A DNA stretch of 5,380 nt. Origin: Burkholderiales bacterium (GTDB lineage Bacteria; Pseudomonadota; Gammaproteobacteria; Burkholderiales; Casimicrobiaceae). Below are positions 1-5,380 of this stretch, in pieces; positions within the stretch are counted from its first letter, which is position 1, and each line of letters starts with the position of its first letter. Below the pieces are notes generated by a model, which saw only the letters and a list, made by a program, of their open reading frames with translations, did no database searches and was not told the origin of the DNA. The position numbers were made by a program, and so were the translations under genes. Location of the stretch: the NCBI GenBank assembly GCA_025935435.1, contig JAICVH010000207.1, forward strand, positions 1 to 5,380. The letters are read 5' to 3'.

Positions 1-650
1 ATATCCTGCCGCTACTCGCGGGCGCGGGGGTCGTAGGCGTGGCCATCGGCTTCGGATCGCAAACGCTCGTCCGAGACATCGTCTCGGGCGCGTTTTTCCT
101 GATGGACGACGCGTTCCGGCTCGGTGAATACATCGAGGTCGGCGACGCGAAGGGACGCGTCGAGCGCATCAACCTGCGTTCGGTGTTCCTGCGTCATCAT
201 CGCGGCGCGCTCAACATCCTTCCGTACGGCGAGATCAAGCGCTTGCGCAACACGAGCCGCGACTGGTCGATTCATGTGCTCGAGTTCCGGCTGACGTATG
301 ACACGAACATGCTGCAGGTGAAGAAGATCCTGAAGCAGATTGGCGAAGAGTTGTCCGCTGACGCCGATTACGCCCCGGATCTGTTGCAACCGCTCAAGTC
401 AGCCGGCGTGATCGCCGCGGAGGACAGCGCGATCGTCGTTCGCGCCAAATTCACCGCGCGGCCGACGAGTAACGCGTGGGTCGTGCGCCGGGTGGCTTAC
501 GACAAAATCATCCGTGCGTTTCGTGCCGCCGGCATTCGTTTCGCGCATCGCCAGGTGACCGTCAACGCATCACCTGAAGCGCCGGGCGCTCCCGGCGCCG
601 CCGCATCGGTCGCGCTCGACTCGGCGGCAGCAACAGCGCCGCACGCCTAG
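1..650 (+). CDS. MscS-family mechanosensitive ion channel (3' part; 5' end outside window)
   Basis: This is the C-terminal part of a small-conductance mechanosensitive channel, an inner-membrane pore that opens under membrane tension to release solutes during hypo-osmotic shock. The reading frame is open from position 3 and gives 215 visible residues before TAG at 648-650. The first ~20 residues are the Gly/Ala-rich pore-lining third transmembrane helix (LLAGAGVVGVAIGFGSQTL). Next come the amphipathic segment (VRDIVSGAFFLMDDAF), the beta domain (RLGEYIEVGDAKGRVERINL and the ILPYGEIK stretch, equivalent to VIPNGKI in E. coli MscS) and the alpha/beta cytoplasmic domain ending in FRAAGIRFAHRQVTVN. 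The last ~30 residues are an Ala/Pro-rich tail of low complexity. Because the N-terminus is missing, I cannot tell a short MscS type from a larger MscK/MscM-like protein, so I give no symbol. GTG at 39 is internal, not a start. The gene converges on tRNA-Cys with only 9 bp between. Confidence 0.9.
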   Translation, partial: ILPLLAGAGVVGVAIGFGSQTLVRDIVSGAFFLMDDAFRLGEYIEVGDAKGRVERINLRSVFLRHHRGALNILPYGEIKRLRNTSRDWSIHVLEFRLTYDTNMLQVKKILKQIGEELSADADYAPDLLQPLKSAGVIAAEDSAIVVRAKFTARPTSNAWVVRRVAYDKIIRAFRAAGIRFAHRQVTVNASPEAPGAPGAAASVALDSAAATAPHA

Positions 651-659
651 CGAGGCGGG

Positions 660-733
660 TGGAGGCGGGGGTCGGAATCGAACCGGCGTCCACGGCTTTG
701 CAGGCCGCTGCATGACCACTCTGCCACCCCGCC
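660..733 (-). tRNA. tRNA-Cys (anticodon GCA)
   Basis: Read on the minus strand, 74 nt fold as a cloverleaf. The 7-bp acceptor stem pairs GGCGGGG (733-727) with CCCCGCC (670-664). The D-stem is GCA/TGC, and the anticodon loop CTGCAAA has GCA at 701-699. The T-loop is TTCGATT. The gene encodes discriminator U followed by CCA (663-660); U73 and the GCA anticodon are the known identity elements for cysteinyl-tRNA synthetase. The short D-stem and short variable region (GGAC) are also usual for tRNA-Cys. One blemish is a C.A mismatch at the second pair of the T-stem (positions 686 and 672). It lies 81 bp downstream of tRNA-Gly on the same strand and was probably transcribed with it, since I see no convincing promoter between them. 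Confidence 0.96.
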
Positions 734-781
734 AGGAGTGGACGGCGCCGAAGCGACGACGCTACCCGGGCCGAAACGAAA

Positions 782-807
782 GGGGAGAGCACTGAACGGC
801 TCTCCCC
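782..807 (-). terminator. Hairpin between tRNA-Gly and tRNA-Cys; candidate terminator or processing signal
   Basis: A perfect 9-bp inverted repeat (ggggagagc at 782-790 and gctctcccc at 799-807) encloses an 8-nt loop. Read on the minus strand it is followed by TTTCGTTTCGG, a short, interrupted T-rich run. That resembles a weak intrinsic terminator just after tRNA-Gly. tRNA-Cys lies downstream and lacks an obvious promoter of its own, so full termination here would silence it. Partial termination, or a cleavage or trimming signal in a dicistronic tRNA precursor, fits equally well. Confidence 0.45.
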
Positions 808-814
808 GAAACAC

Positions 815-890
815 TGGAGCGGGAAACGAGTCTCGAACTCGCGACCTCAACCTTGGCAAGGTTGCGCTCTACCAACTGAGCTATTCCCGC
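815..890 (-). tRNA. tRNA-Gly (anticodon GCC)
   Basis: The minus strand from 890 to 815 gives a 76-nt cloverleaf. The acceptor stem pairs GCGGGAA (890-884) with TTCCCGC (825-819). The D-arm is GCTC-AGTTGGTA-GAGC. The anticodon stem CAACC/GGTTG carries loop TTGCCAA with GCC at 857-855, the T-arm has loop TTCGAGA, and discriminator U plus encoded CCA fill 818-815. GCC reads the GGC and GGU glycine codons, and GGC is frequent in the genes here. The gene starts 11 bp after the aminotransferase stop codon and is the first member of a Gly-Cys tRNA pair. The same order is known from E. coli glyW-cysT-leuZ; no tRNA-Leu follows here, because the mscS gene lies directly beyond tRNA-Cys. Confidence 0.97.
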
Positions 891-900
891 ACGCCGAAAA

Positions 901-909
901 ATTATAGCA
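901..909 (-). promoter_or_regulatory. Candidate extended -10 promoter for the tRNA-Gly/tRNA-Cys unit
   Basis: On the minus strand, positions 909-901 read TGCTATAAT, an exact match to the extended -10 consensus TGnTATAAT. The element spans the last sense codons and the TAA stop of the aminotransferase gene. Its distance to the tRNA-Gly 5' end at 890 fits a start around 893-895, giving a 3-5 nt leader. No good -35 is present; the best hexamers at 15-18 bp spacing match TTGACA at only 3 of 6 positions, which extended -10 promoters can tolerate. Confidence 0.6.
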
Positions 910-2116
910 CCGCCGCGATTGCGTCGGCGACGTACTCGATGTTCTTCGAATTGAGCGCAGCGACGCAAATGCGCCCGGTATCGAGGGCGTAAATAGAGAA
1001 CTCGTCGCGCAACCGGCGCACCTGCTGCGGGTTCAAGCCTGAGTACGAGAACATGCCGCGTTGCGCATGTACAAACGCAAAGTCGTGTCCCGGCGCGCGC
1101 TCGGCGAGCTTGCGCACCAGCGCGCCACGCATTTCACGAATCCGCTCGCGCATACCCCCGAGCTCCATTTCCCAGATCTCGCGCAGTTCCGGAGTGGTCA
1201 GCACGCGCGCGACGATCTGGCCGCCGTGTGTAGGAGGATTCGAATAATTCGCGCGCACGACGCGCTTCATTTGCGATAACACGCGCGCAGCCTCGTCCTT
1301 GTCTGCCGTCACGACTGTGCAAGCACCGATGCGCTCGCCGTAAAGCGAGAACGACTTCGAGAACGAGCTCGAAATGAACAGCGGTCCGGGCGTTGCCGCA
1401 CATTGACGCACGACCGCCGCATCCTCCTCGATGCCATCGCCGAACCCTTGATAGGCGATATCGAGGAACGGAACGAGCCCGCGACGGCGCACCGTTGCGA
1501 TGATTTCGTCCCATTGCGCAGGCGTCGGATCGACTCCGGTCGGATTGTGGCAGCACGCATGCAGTACGACGATCGTCCCTGCCTGCATCGCCTCGAGCGA
1601 CGCCCGCATGCCGTCGAAGTCCAGACCATGCGTTGCTGCGTCGTAGTACGGATAGGACATCACCGTGAAGCCGGCCGCTTCGAACAACGCGCGATGATTT
1701 TCCCAGCTCGGTGTACTGATGGCGACCTGCGCGGCAGGTGCGAATTTACGCAGGAAATCGGCGCCGATCTTGAGACCACCGGTACCACCCAGCGCCTGCA
1801 CGGTCACACCGCGGCCGACTGCGACGATGTCGCTGTCCTGCCCGAGCAGCAACGTCTGCACGGCTTTGTCGTAGGTCGGAATGCCGTCGATGGGCAGATA
1901 ACTGCGAGGCGCCGCCGTTTCTGTGATTTCACGTTCGGTGCGCTTCACGCATTCGAGCAGCGGCACCTTGCCGTTGTCATCACAATAGACGCCTACGCCC
2001 AGGTTGACTTTGCGCGGATTGGCATCGGCATTGAAACCTTCGGTGATACCTAGGATCGGATCACGCGGTGCCAGGTCCACGGTGCCGAAGAGCGATGCGG
2101 AAAGAGGGGCGTTCAT
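902..2116 (-). CDS. tyrB: Aromatic/aspartate aminotransferase (PLP-dependent, class I, AspC/TyrB group)
   Basis: This cytosolic homodimeric enzyme moves the amino group between glutamate/2-oxoglutarate and aspartate, phenylalanine or tyrosine. Its 404 residues match the ~400 usual for subgroup Ia of fold-type I aminotransferases. Visible active-site residues are Trp138 in PSWENH, Asn191 in HACCHNPTG, Asp219 and Tyr222 in FLDIAYQGFGDG, the PLP-binding Lys254 in SSSFSKSFSLYGERIG, Arg262 (phosphate contact), Arg288 in RANYSNPPTHGG and the substrate-carboxylate Arg382 in GRICVAALN. The SFSLYGER form is nearer TyrB than AspC, but substrate preference cannot be settled by eye, so the symbol is tentative. 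ATG at 2114-2116 was chosen because family homology (DLAPRDPILGITE) begins about 14 residues in; a start at 2188 would add unrelated residues and cross the putative promoter. No Shine-Dalgarno motif precedes it. It is divergent from the exporter gene. Confidence 0.95.
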   Translation of the reverse strand: MNAPLSASLFGTVDLAPRDPILGITEGFNADANPRKVNLGVGVYCDDNGKVPLLECVKRTEREITETAAPRSYLPIDGIPTYDKAVQTLLLGQDSDIVAVGRGVTVQALGGTGGLKIGADFLRKFAPAAQVAISTPSWENHRALFEAAGFTVMSYPYYDAATHGLDFDGMRASLEAMQAGTIVVLHACCHNPTGVDPTPAQWDEIIATVRRRGLVPFLDIAYQGFGDGIEEDAAVVRQCAATPGPLFISSSFSKSFSLYGERIGACTVVTADKDEAARVLSQMKRVVRANYSNPPTHGGQIVARVLTTPELREIWEMELGGMRERIREMRGALVRKLAERAPGHDFAFVHAQRGMFSYSGLNPQQVRRLRDEFSIYALDTGRICVAALNSKNIEYVADAIAAVL

Positions 2117-2129
2117 GAGGATTTGCGCA

Positions 2130-2161
2130 GGTTCGTGACCCGCTATTGTAGCGTGCGAACC
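2130..2161. promoter_or_regulatory. Nested inverted repeat with candidate aminotransferase -10; possible promoter/operator
   Basis: On the minus strand 2150-2145 reads TACAAT (5 of 6 to the -10 consensus), 28 bp before the aminotransferase ATG, implying a leader of about 22 nt. The nearest -35-like hexamer, TTTTCA at 2170-2165, matches 4 of 6 but with a short 14-bp spacer. The -10 sits in a nested dyad: inner arms CGCTA (2141-2145) and TAGCG (2149-2153) around TTG, outer arms GGTTCG (2130-2135) and CGAACC (2156-2161), with unequal joints of 5 and 2 nt. This could be a repressor site. On the plus strand the same bases read TATTGT (2144-2149), a weak -10 for the exporter gene. No LexA-type or TyrR-type box is visible. 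Confidence 0.4.
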
Positions 2162-2245
2162 GCTTGAAAACCTGTGGCCGCGCCCCAAACTGGATCAGTC
2201 GTCTTTGCTTCCTCTTCGCTTCCAACACTATTCGCTTCACCAACG

Positions 2246-4096
2246 ATGGCCCGCGCCGATACACGTCTCGAACCCGCGCCGAAGATTGCGCCGGTGACCG
2301 CACTACGCACGCTGGCGCGCGTTGGACGATTTCTGCGGCCCTATCGTCGCGAGATCGTCCTGGCGGCCATCGGTCTCGTCGTCGCAGCCACGGCGGTCCT
2401 GGCCGTTGGGCAGGGCTTGAAGTTTGTCGTCGATCGGGGCTTCGCCGCGTCGAACGCGACCGAGCTCGATCGGATGCTTGCGCTGATGCTGGGCGTGATC
2501 GTCGTGATGGCAGGCGCGACGTACATTCGCTTTTATCACGTGTCGTGGCTAGGCGAGCGTGTCACCGCAGACCTTCGCCGAGCCGTGTTCGATCATCTGC
2601 TCGATCTCCCGCCCTCCTTCTTCGAGGCGACCCGAACGGGTGAGGTTATCTCGCGGCTCATCAACGACACGACGATGCTCGAAACAGTGATCGGCTCGAG
2701 CGCGTCGATGGCGATTCGCAATTTTCTGCTGATGGTTGGCGGGATCGTGATGCTGACGCTGACCAGCGCCAAATTGACGCTGCTGGTGCTCGCGGGTGTT
2801 CCGCTCGTCGTCGTGCCGATCGTGCTGTTTGGCCGCCGTGTTCGCAAGCTCGCGCGCGCTACGCAGGATCGCGTCGGAGATGTCGGCGCGTTCCTTGACG
2901 AATCATTGCACGAGATTCGTACCGTTCAAGGATACGGACACGAAGCGCTCGATCGACGGGACTTCGCGACCCGCGTCGAGGCCGCGTTCCAAACGGCCGT
3001 TCGCCGGATCCGTCAACGCGCGCTGCTCGTTGCCACCGTCATTGTTCTCGTCTTCGGAGCCGTCGGCGTCATCCTGTGGATTGGCGGCCATGACGTGGTC
3101 GCAGGCCGCTTGAGCGCCGGACAGTTGTCGGCGTTCGTGTTCTATGCGGTGCTGGTCGCCGGCGCCGTCGGCTCGATCAGCGAAGTGATCGGCGATTTGC
3201 AACGCGCAGCGGGTGCAACGGAACGGCTGTTCGAGTTGCTCGCAGTGCGGCCGGTCATCGTGTCTCCTGCGAACCCCACGCCGATGCCGGTGCATGGCGC
3301 AGGCGCAGTGGCGTTCCAAGGAGTGACGTTTTCGTATCCAGCACGACCAGACGCGCCGGCGCTCGACCACTTGTCGCTCGACGTATGCGCAAGCGAGAAG
3401 GTCGCGCTGGTCGGACCGTCTGGCGCCGGCAAGACGACGGTGTTTCAGCTGCTGATGCGCTTTTACGACCCGCAGGCGGGCACCGTGCGCATCGATGGTA
3501 TCGATGTGCGGAGCGCGGATCCGCGCGACGTGCGGCGTCAGCTCGCACTCGTGCCGCAGGACCCGGTGATCTTCGCGACGTCGGTGCTCGACAACGTGCG
3601 TTACGGTCGGCCCGATGCGACCGATGCGGAAGTCAAGGCGGCCTGCGATGCAGCGTACGCGACCGAGTTTATCGAACGGCTGCCCGGCGGTTTCGACGGT
3701 CTCCTCGGCGAACGCGGCGTGCGGCTCTCCGGTGGCCAACGCCAGCGGCTGGCGATTGCCCGGGCGATCCTCGCCGATCGGCCGATTCTCTTGCTCGATG
3801 AAGCGACAAGTGCATTGGACGCGGAGAGCGAGCGCATCGTGCAGCGCGCGCTCGAGCGGCTGATGGCCGGGCGCACGGTGCTGATGATCGCGCATCGACT
3901 GGCAACCGTACGCCACGCCGACCGCATCGCAGTGATCGACCGCGGTCGTCTCGTTGCGCTCGGAACGCACGATGCGCTCGTGCGTGAAAATCCGCTTTAT
4001 GCACGCCTTGCGGCGCTGCAGTTCGCGGTGCCCGCGAACGTCGACCACGATGCCCGAACTAAAATGATCAGTTTGCCAAACGCTGCAGCGCCATGA
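2246..4096 (+). CDS. MsbA-related ABC exporter, fused permease and ATPase
   Basis: This is an inner-membrane half-transporter expected to work as a homodimer, pumping a hydrophobic or amphipathic substrate outwards with ATP. Of 616 residues, ~36-315 form the exporter membrane domain with six predicted helices (about 36-58, 78-97, 158-175, 178-198, 260-283, 295-315). Residues ~353-590 are the ATPase: A-loop Tyr364, Walker A GPSGAGKT (390-397), Q-loop Gln438, signature LSGGQ (494-498), Walker B ILLLDE (514-519), D-loop SALD and switch His550. The YHVSWLGERVTADLRR and FFEATRTGEV stretches recall the MsbA-related subfamily (TIGR02204-like) rather than true lipid A flippase MsbA; the substrate is unknown. 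ATG 2246 is preferred because homology starts soon after. GTG 2174 is the only upstream in-frame start of standard type, since TGA at 2165-2167 closes the frame, and would add 24 Ser/Ala-rich residues. Its TGA overlaps the uvrB ATG. Confidence 0.93.
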   Translation: MARADTRLEPAPKIAPVTALRTLARVGRFLRPYRREIVLAAIGLVVAATAVLAVGQGLKFVVDRGFAASNATELDRMLALMLGVIVVMAGATYIRFYHVSWLGERVTADLRRAVFDHLLDLPPSFFEATRTGEVISRLINDTTMLETVIGSSASMAIRNFLLMVGGIVMLTLTSAKLTLLVLAGVPLVVVPIVLFGRRVRKLARATQDRVGDVGAFLDESLHEIRTVQGYGHEALDRRDFATRVEAAFQTAVRRIRQRALLVATVIVLVFGAVGVILWIGGHDVVAGRLSAGQLSAFVFYAVLVAGAVGSISEVIGDLQRAAGATERLFELLAVRPVIVSPANPTPMPVHGAGAVAFQGVTFSYPARPDAPALDHLSLDVCASEKVALVGPSGAGKTTVFQLLMRFYDPQAGTVRIDGIDVRSADPRDVRRQLALVPQDPVIFATSVLDNVRYGRPDATDAEVKAACDAAYATEFIERLPGGFDGLLGERGVRLSGGQRQRLAIARAILADRPILLLDEATSALDAESERIVQRALERLMAGRTVLMIAHRLATVRHADRIAVIDRGRLVALGTHDALVRENPLYARLAALQFAVPANVDHDARTKMISLPNAAAP

Positions 4097-5380
4097 TCGT
4101 CAGGTTTCCAGAGAGTCCGTATGAGTTGCATCAGCCATTCGCGCCGGCGGGAGATCAGCCCGAAGCGATCGAACGGCTTACCGAAGGTCTGGACGACGGT
4201 CTGTCGTTCCAGACGCTGCTCGGCGTGACCGGGTCGGGCAAGACGTACACGATGGCAAACGTCATCGCGCGAAGCGGCCGGCCCGCACTCGTGCTCGCTC
4301 CTAACAAGACGCTGGCGGCACAGTTGTATTCGGAATTCCGCGAGTTTTTTCCGAACAACGCGGTCGAGTATTTCGTTTCGTACTACGACTACTACCAGCC
4401 GGAGGCCTACGTGCCTTCGCGCGACCTGTATATCGAGAAGGACAGCTCGATTAACGAGCACATCGAGCAGATGCGCCTGTCGGCGACCAAAGCAATCCTC
4501 GAGCGACCCGATTGCGTCATCGTCGCGACGGTGTCGGCAATCTACGGGATAGGCGATCCGACCGAGTATCACAGCATGATCCTGCATGTGCGACAGGGCG
4601 ACCGGCTCACGCAGCGCGATGCAATCAGGCGCCTGACCGAGATGCAGTATCAGCGGGCCGAGCTGGATTTCAAGCGCGGCACGTTTCGCGTGCGCGGTGA
4701 CGTCCTTGACATCTTCCCTGCGGAAAACGCCGAAAGCGCCGTGCGCGTTTCGCTCTTCGATGACGAGGTCGAATCGCTGCAGTTATTCGATCCACTGACC
4801 GGTCATCTGCGCCACAAGATGGCGCGCTACACGGTGTTCCCGTCGTCGCATTACGTGACGGGTCGCCAGAAGGTGCTCGATGCGATCGAGGGCATCAAGG
4901 TGGAACTCGCCGCGCAGAAGGAAGCTTTCGTCGGACAGATGAAATTGATCGAGGCGCAGCGCATCGAGCAGCGTACGCGCTTCGACCTTGAAATGATGGC
5001 GGAGATCGGCTTCTGCAAAGGCATCGAGAATTACTCGCGACACCTGTCGGGCCGCCAGCCCGGCGAACCGCCGCCCACGCTGATCGATTACCTGCCTTCG
5101 CGCGCACTCATGTTCATCGATGAGAGCCACGTGACGATTCCACAGGTAGGTGGCATGTACCGAGGGGACCGCGCGCGGAAGGAAAACCTGGTCAATTTCG
5201 GGTTTCGCCTGCCGTCTGCATTGGACAACCGGCCATTGCGGTTCGATGAGTTCGAGCATTTGCTGCCGCAGACGATTTTCGTGTCCGCAACGCCCGCGGA
5301 TTACGAGCGGAAGCACGCGGGGCAGGTCGTCGAACAGGTCGTGCGCCCAACCGGACTGGTCGATCCGGTGCTCGAAGTGC
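4093..5380 (+). CDS. uvrB: UvrABC excinuclease subunit B (5' part; runs past window end)
   Basis: UvrB is the damage-verifying subunit of nucleotide excision repair: UvrA loads it on damaged DNA and it then recruits the UvrC nuclease. The window holds 429 codons of the usual ~670. Visible are the N-terminal FPESPYELHQPFAPAGDQP block, Walker A GVTGSGKT (44-51), the Tyr-rich beta-hairpin YYDYYQPEAYVP (97-108) that inserts between the strands, helicase motif II DESH (343-346), motif III SATP (398-401) and PTGLVDP (419-425). The middle, about 155-250, is the UvrA-contacting domain. Helicase motifs IV-VI and the C-terminal UVR domain lie beyond the edge. ATG 4093 is the first possible start: an in-frame TAA at 4060-4062 is followed by no other ATG, GTG or TTG. 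It overlaps the exporter stop as ATGA and has no Shine-Dalgarno motif, so translational coupling is likely. No LexA box is visible just upstream. Confidence 0.98.
   Translation, partial: MIVRFPESPYELHQPFAPAGDQPEAIERLTEGLDDGLSFQTLLGVTGSGKTYTMANVIARSGRPALVLAPNKTLAAQLYSEFREFFPNNAVEYFVSYYDYYQPEAYVPSRDLYIEKDSSINEHIEQMRLSATKAILERPDCVIVATVSAIYGIGDPTEYHSMILHVRQGDRLTQRDAIRRLTEMQYQRAELDFKRGTFRVRGDVLDIFPAENAESAVRVSLFDDEVESLQLFDPLTGHLRHKMARYTVFPSSHYVTGRQKVLDAIEGIKVELAAQKEAFVGQMKLIEAQRIEQRTRFDLEMMAEIGFCKGIENYSRHLSGRQPGEPPPTLIDYLPSRALMFIDESHVTIPQVGGMYRGDRARKENLVNFGFRLPSALDNRPLRFDEFEHLLPQTIFVSATPADYERKHAGQVVEQVVRPTGLVDPVLEV

Noticed and set aside
579..598. GC-rich hairpin as a terminator for mscS or the tRNAs
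   Set aside because: The stem is perfect, but no T-run follows on either strand, and it is explained by an Ala-Pro-Gly repeat coded in the mscS tail.
651..735. tRNA-Cys 3' end as an integration (att) site
   Set aside because: No integrase gene, no direct repeat of the tRNA 3' end and no foreign-looking composition are visible. A conserved-looking mscS gene follows at once.
562..992. Several short open frames crossing the two tRNA genes
   Set aside because: They read through clear cloverleaf tRNAs, and fragments such as NESRTRDLNLG are the usual spurious translation of tRNA sequence.
1403..2053. Plus-strand open frame (216 codons) opposite the aminotransferase gene
   Set aside because: The aminotransferase carries all catalytic residues on the other strand. 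The plus-strand product is Arg-rich and resembles no family I know.
2903..4048. Long minus-strand open frame (381 codons) opposite the exporter gene
   Set aside because: It is antisense to the exporter's intact, motif-rich ATPase domain. Its product is Arg/His-rich with no recognisable domain, as expected for a shadow frame in GC-rich DNA.
4020..4093. Possible LexA (SOS) box ahead of uvrB
   Set aside because: uvrB is SOS-controlled in E. coli, but no CTG-N10-CAG type palindrome is present here or in the divergent spacer; the CTGCAG hexamers at 4017-4022 and 4083-4088 lack the spacing.

Overview
The window looks like ordinary chromosomal core sequence from a GC-rich proteobacterium. Betaproteobacteria (probably Burkholderiales) is my best guess. 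The grounds are the high GC with strong third-position G/C bias, an aromatic/aspartate aminotransferase close to the Burkholderia type as I remember it, tRNAs with encoded CCA, and UvrB sequence typical of Proteobacteria. This is recognition from memory, not a search, and genus is not resolved. Nearly every base is accounted for and no gap exceeds 130 bp.

Layout: (1) Positions 1-650 hold the 3' end of a plus-strand MscS-family mechanosensitive channel gene. (2) Converging on it from the minus strand is an aminotransferase gene (902-2116), followed 11 bp later by tRNA-Gly(GCC) and then tRNA-Cys(GCA). tRNA-Cys ends only 9 bp from the mscS stop codon. A consensus extended -10 element (TGCTATAAT) lies in the last codons and stop of the aminotransferase gene, so the tRNA pair probably has its own promoter. 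A 9-bp hairpin separates the two tRNAs. (3) A 129-bp divergent spacer (2117-2245) holds a candidate -10 for the aminotransferase gene inside a nested inverted repeat. (4) On the plus strand, an MsbA-related exporter gene with fused membrane and ATPase domains (2246-4096) overlaps the start of uvrB by ATGA. uvrB runs off the right edge after 429 codons.

Functionally, the window combines membrane tension release (MscS), amino acid metabolism (the last transamination of Phe/Tyr and Asp synthesis), translation (two tRNAs), export of a probably hydrophobic substrate (ABC exporter) and nucleotide excision repair (UvrB). The exporter and uvrB form one translationally coupled unit. The rest are neighbours rather than a pathway.

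I found no mobile element, CRISPR array, phage gene or toxin-antitoxin pair, and nothing I would call a previously undescribed system. The points worth a second look are regulatory: the tRNA promoter embedded in a stop codon, the dyad in the divergent spacer, the exporter-uvrB coupling and the inter-tRNA hairpin.
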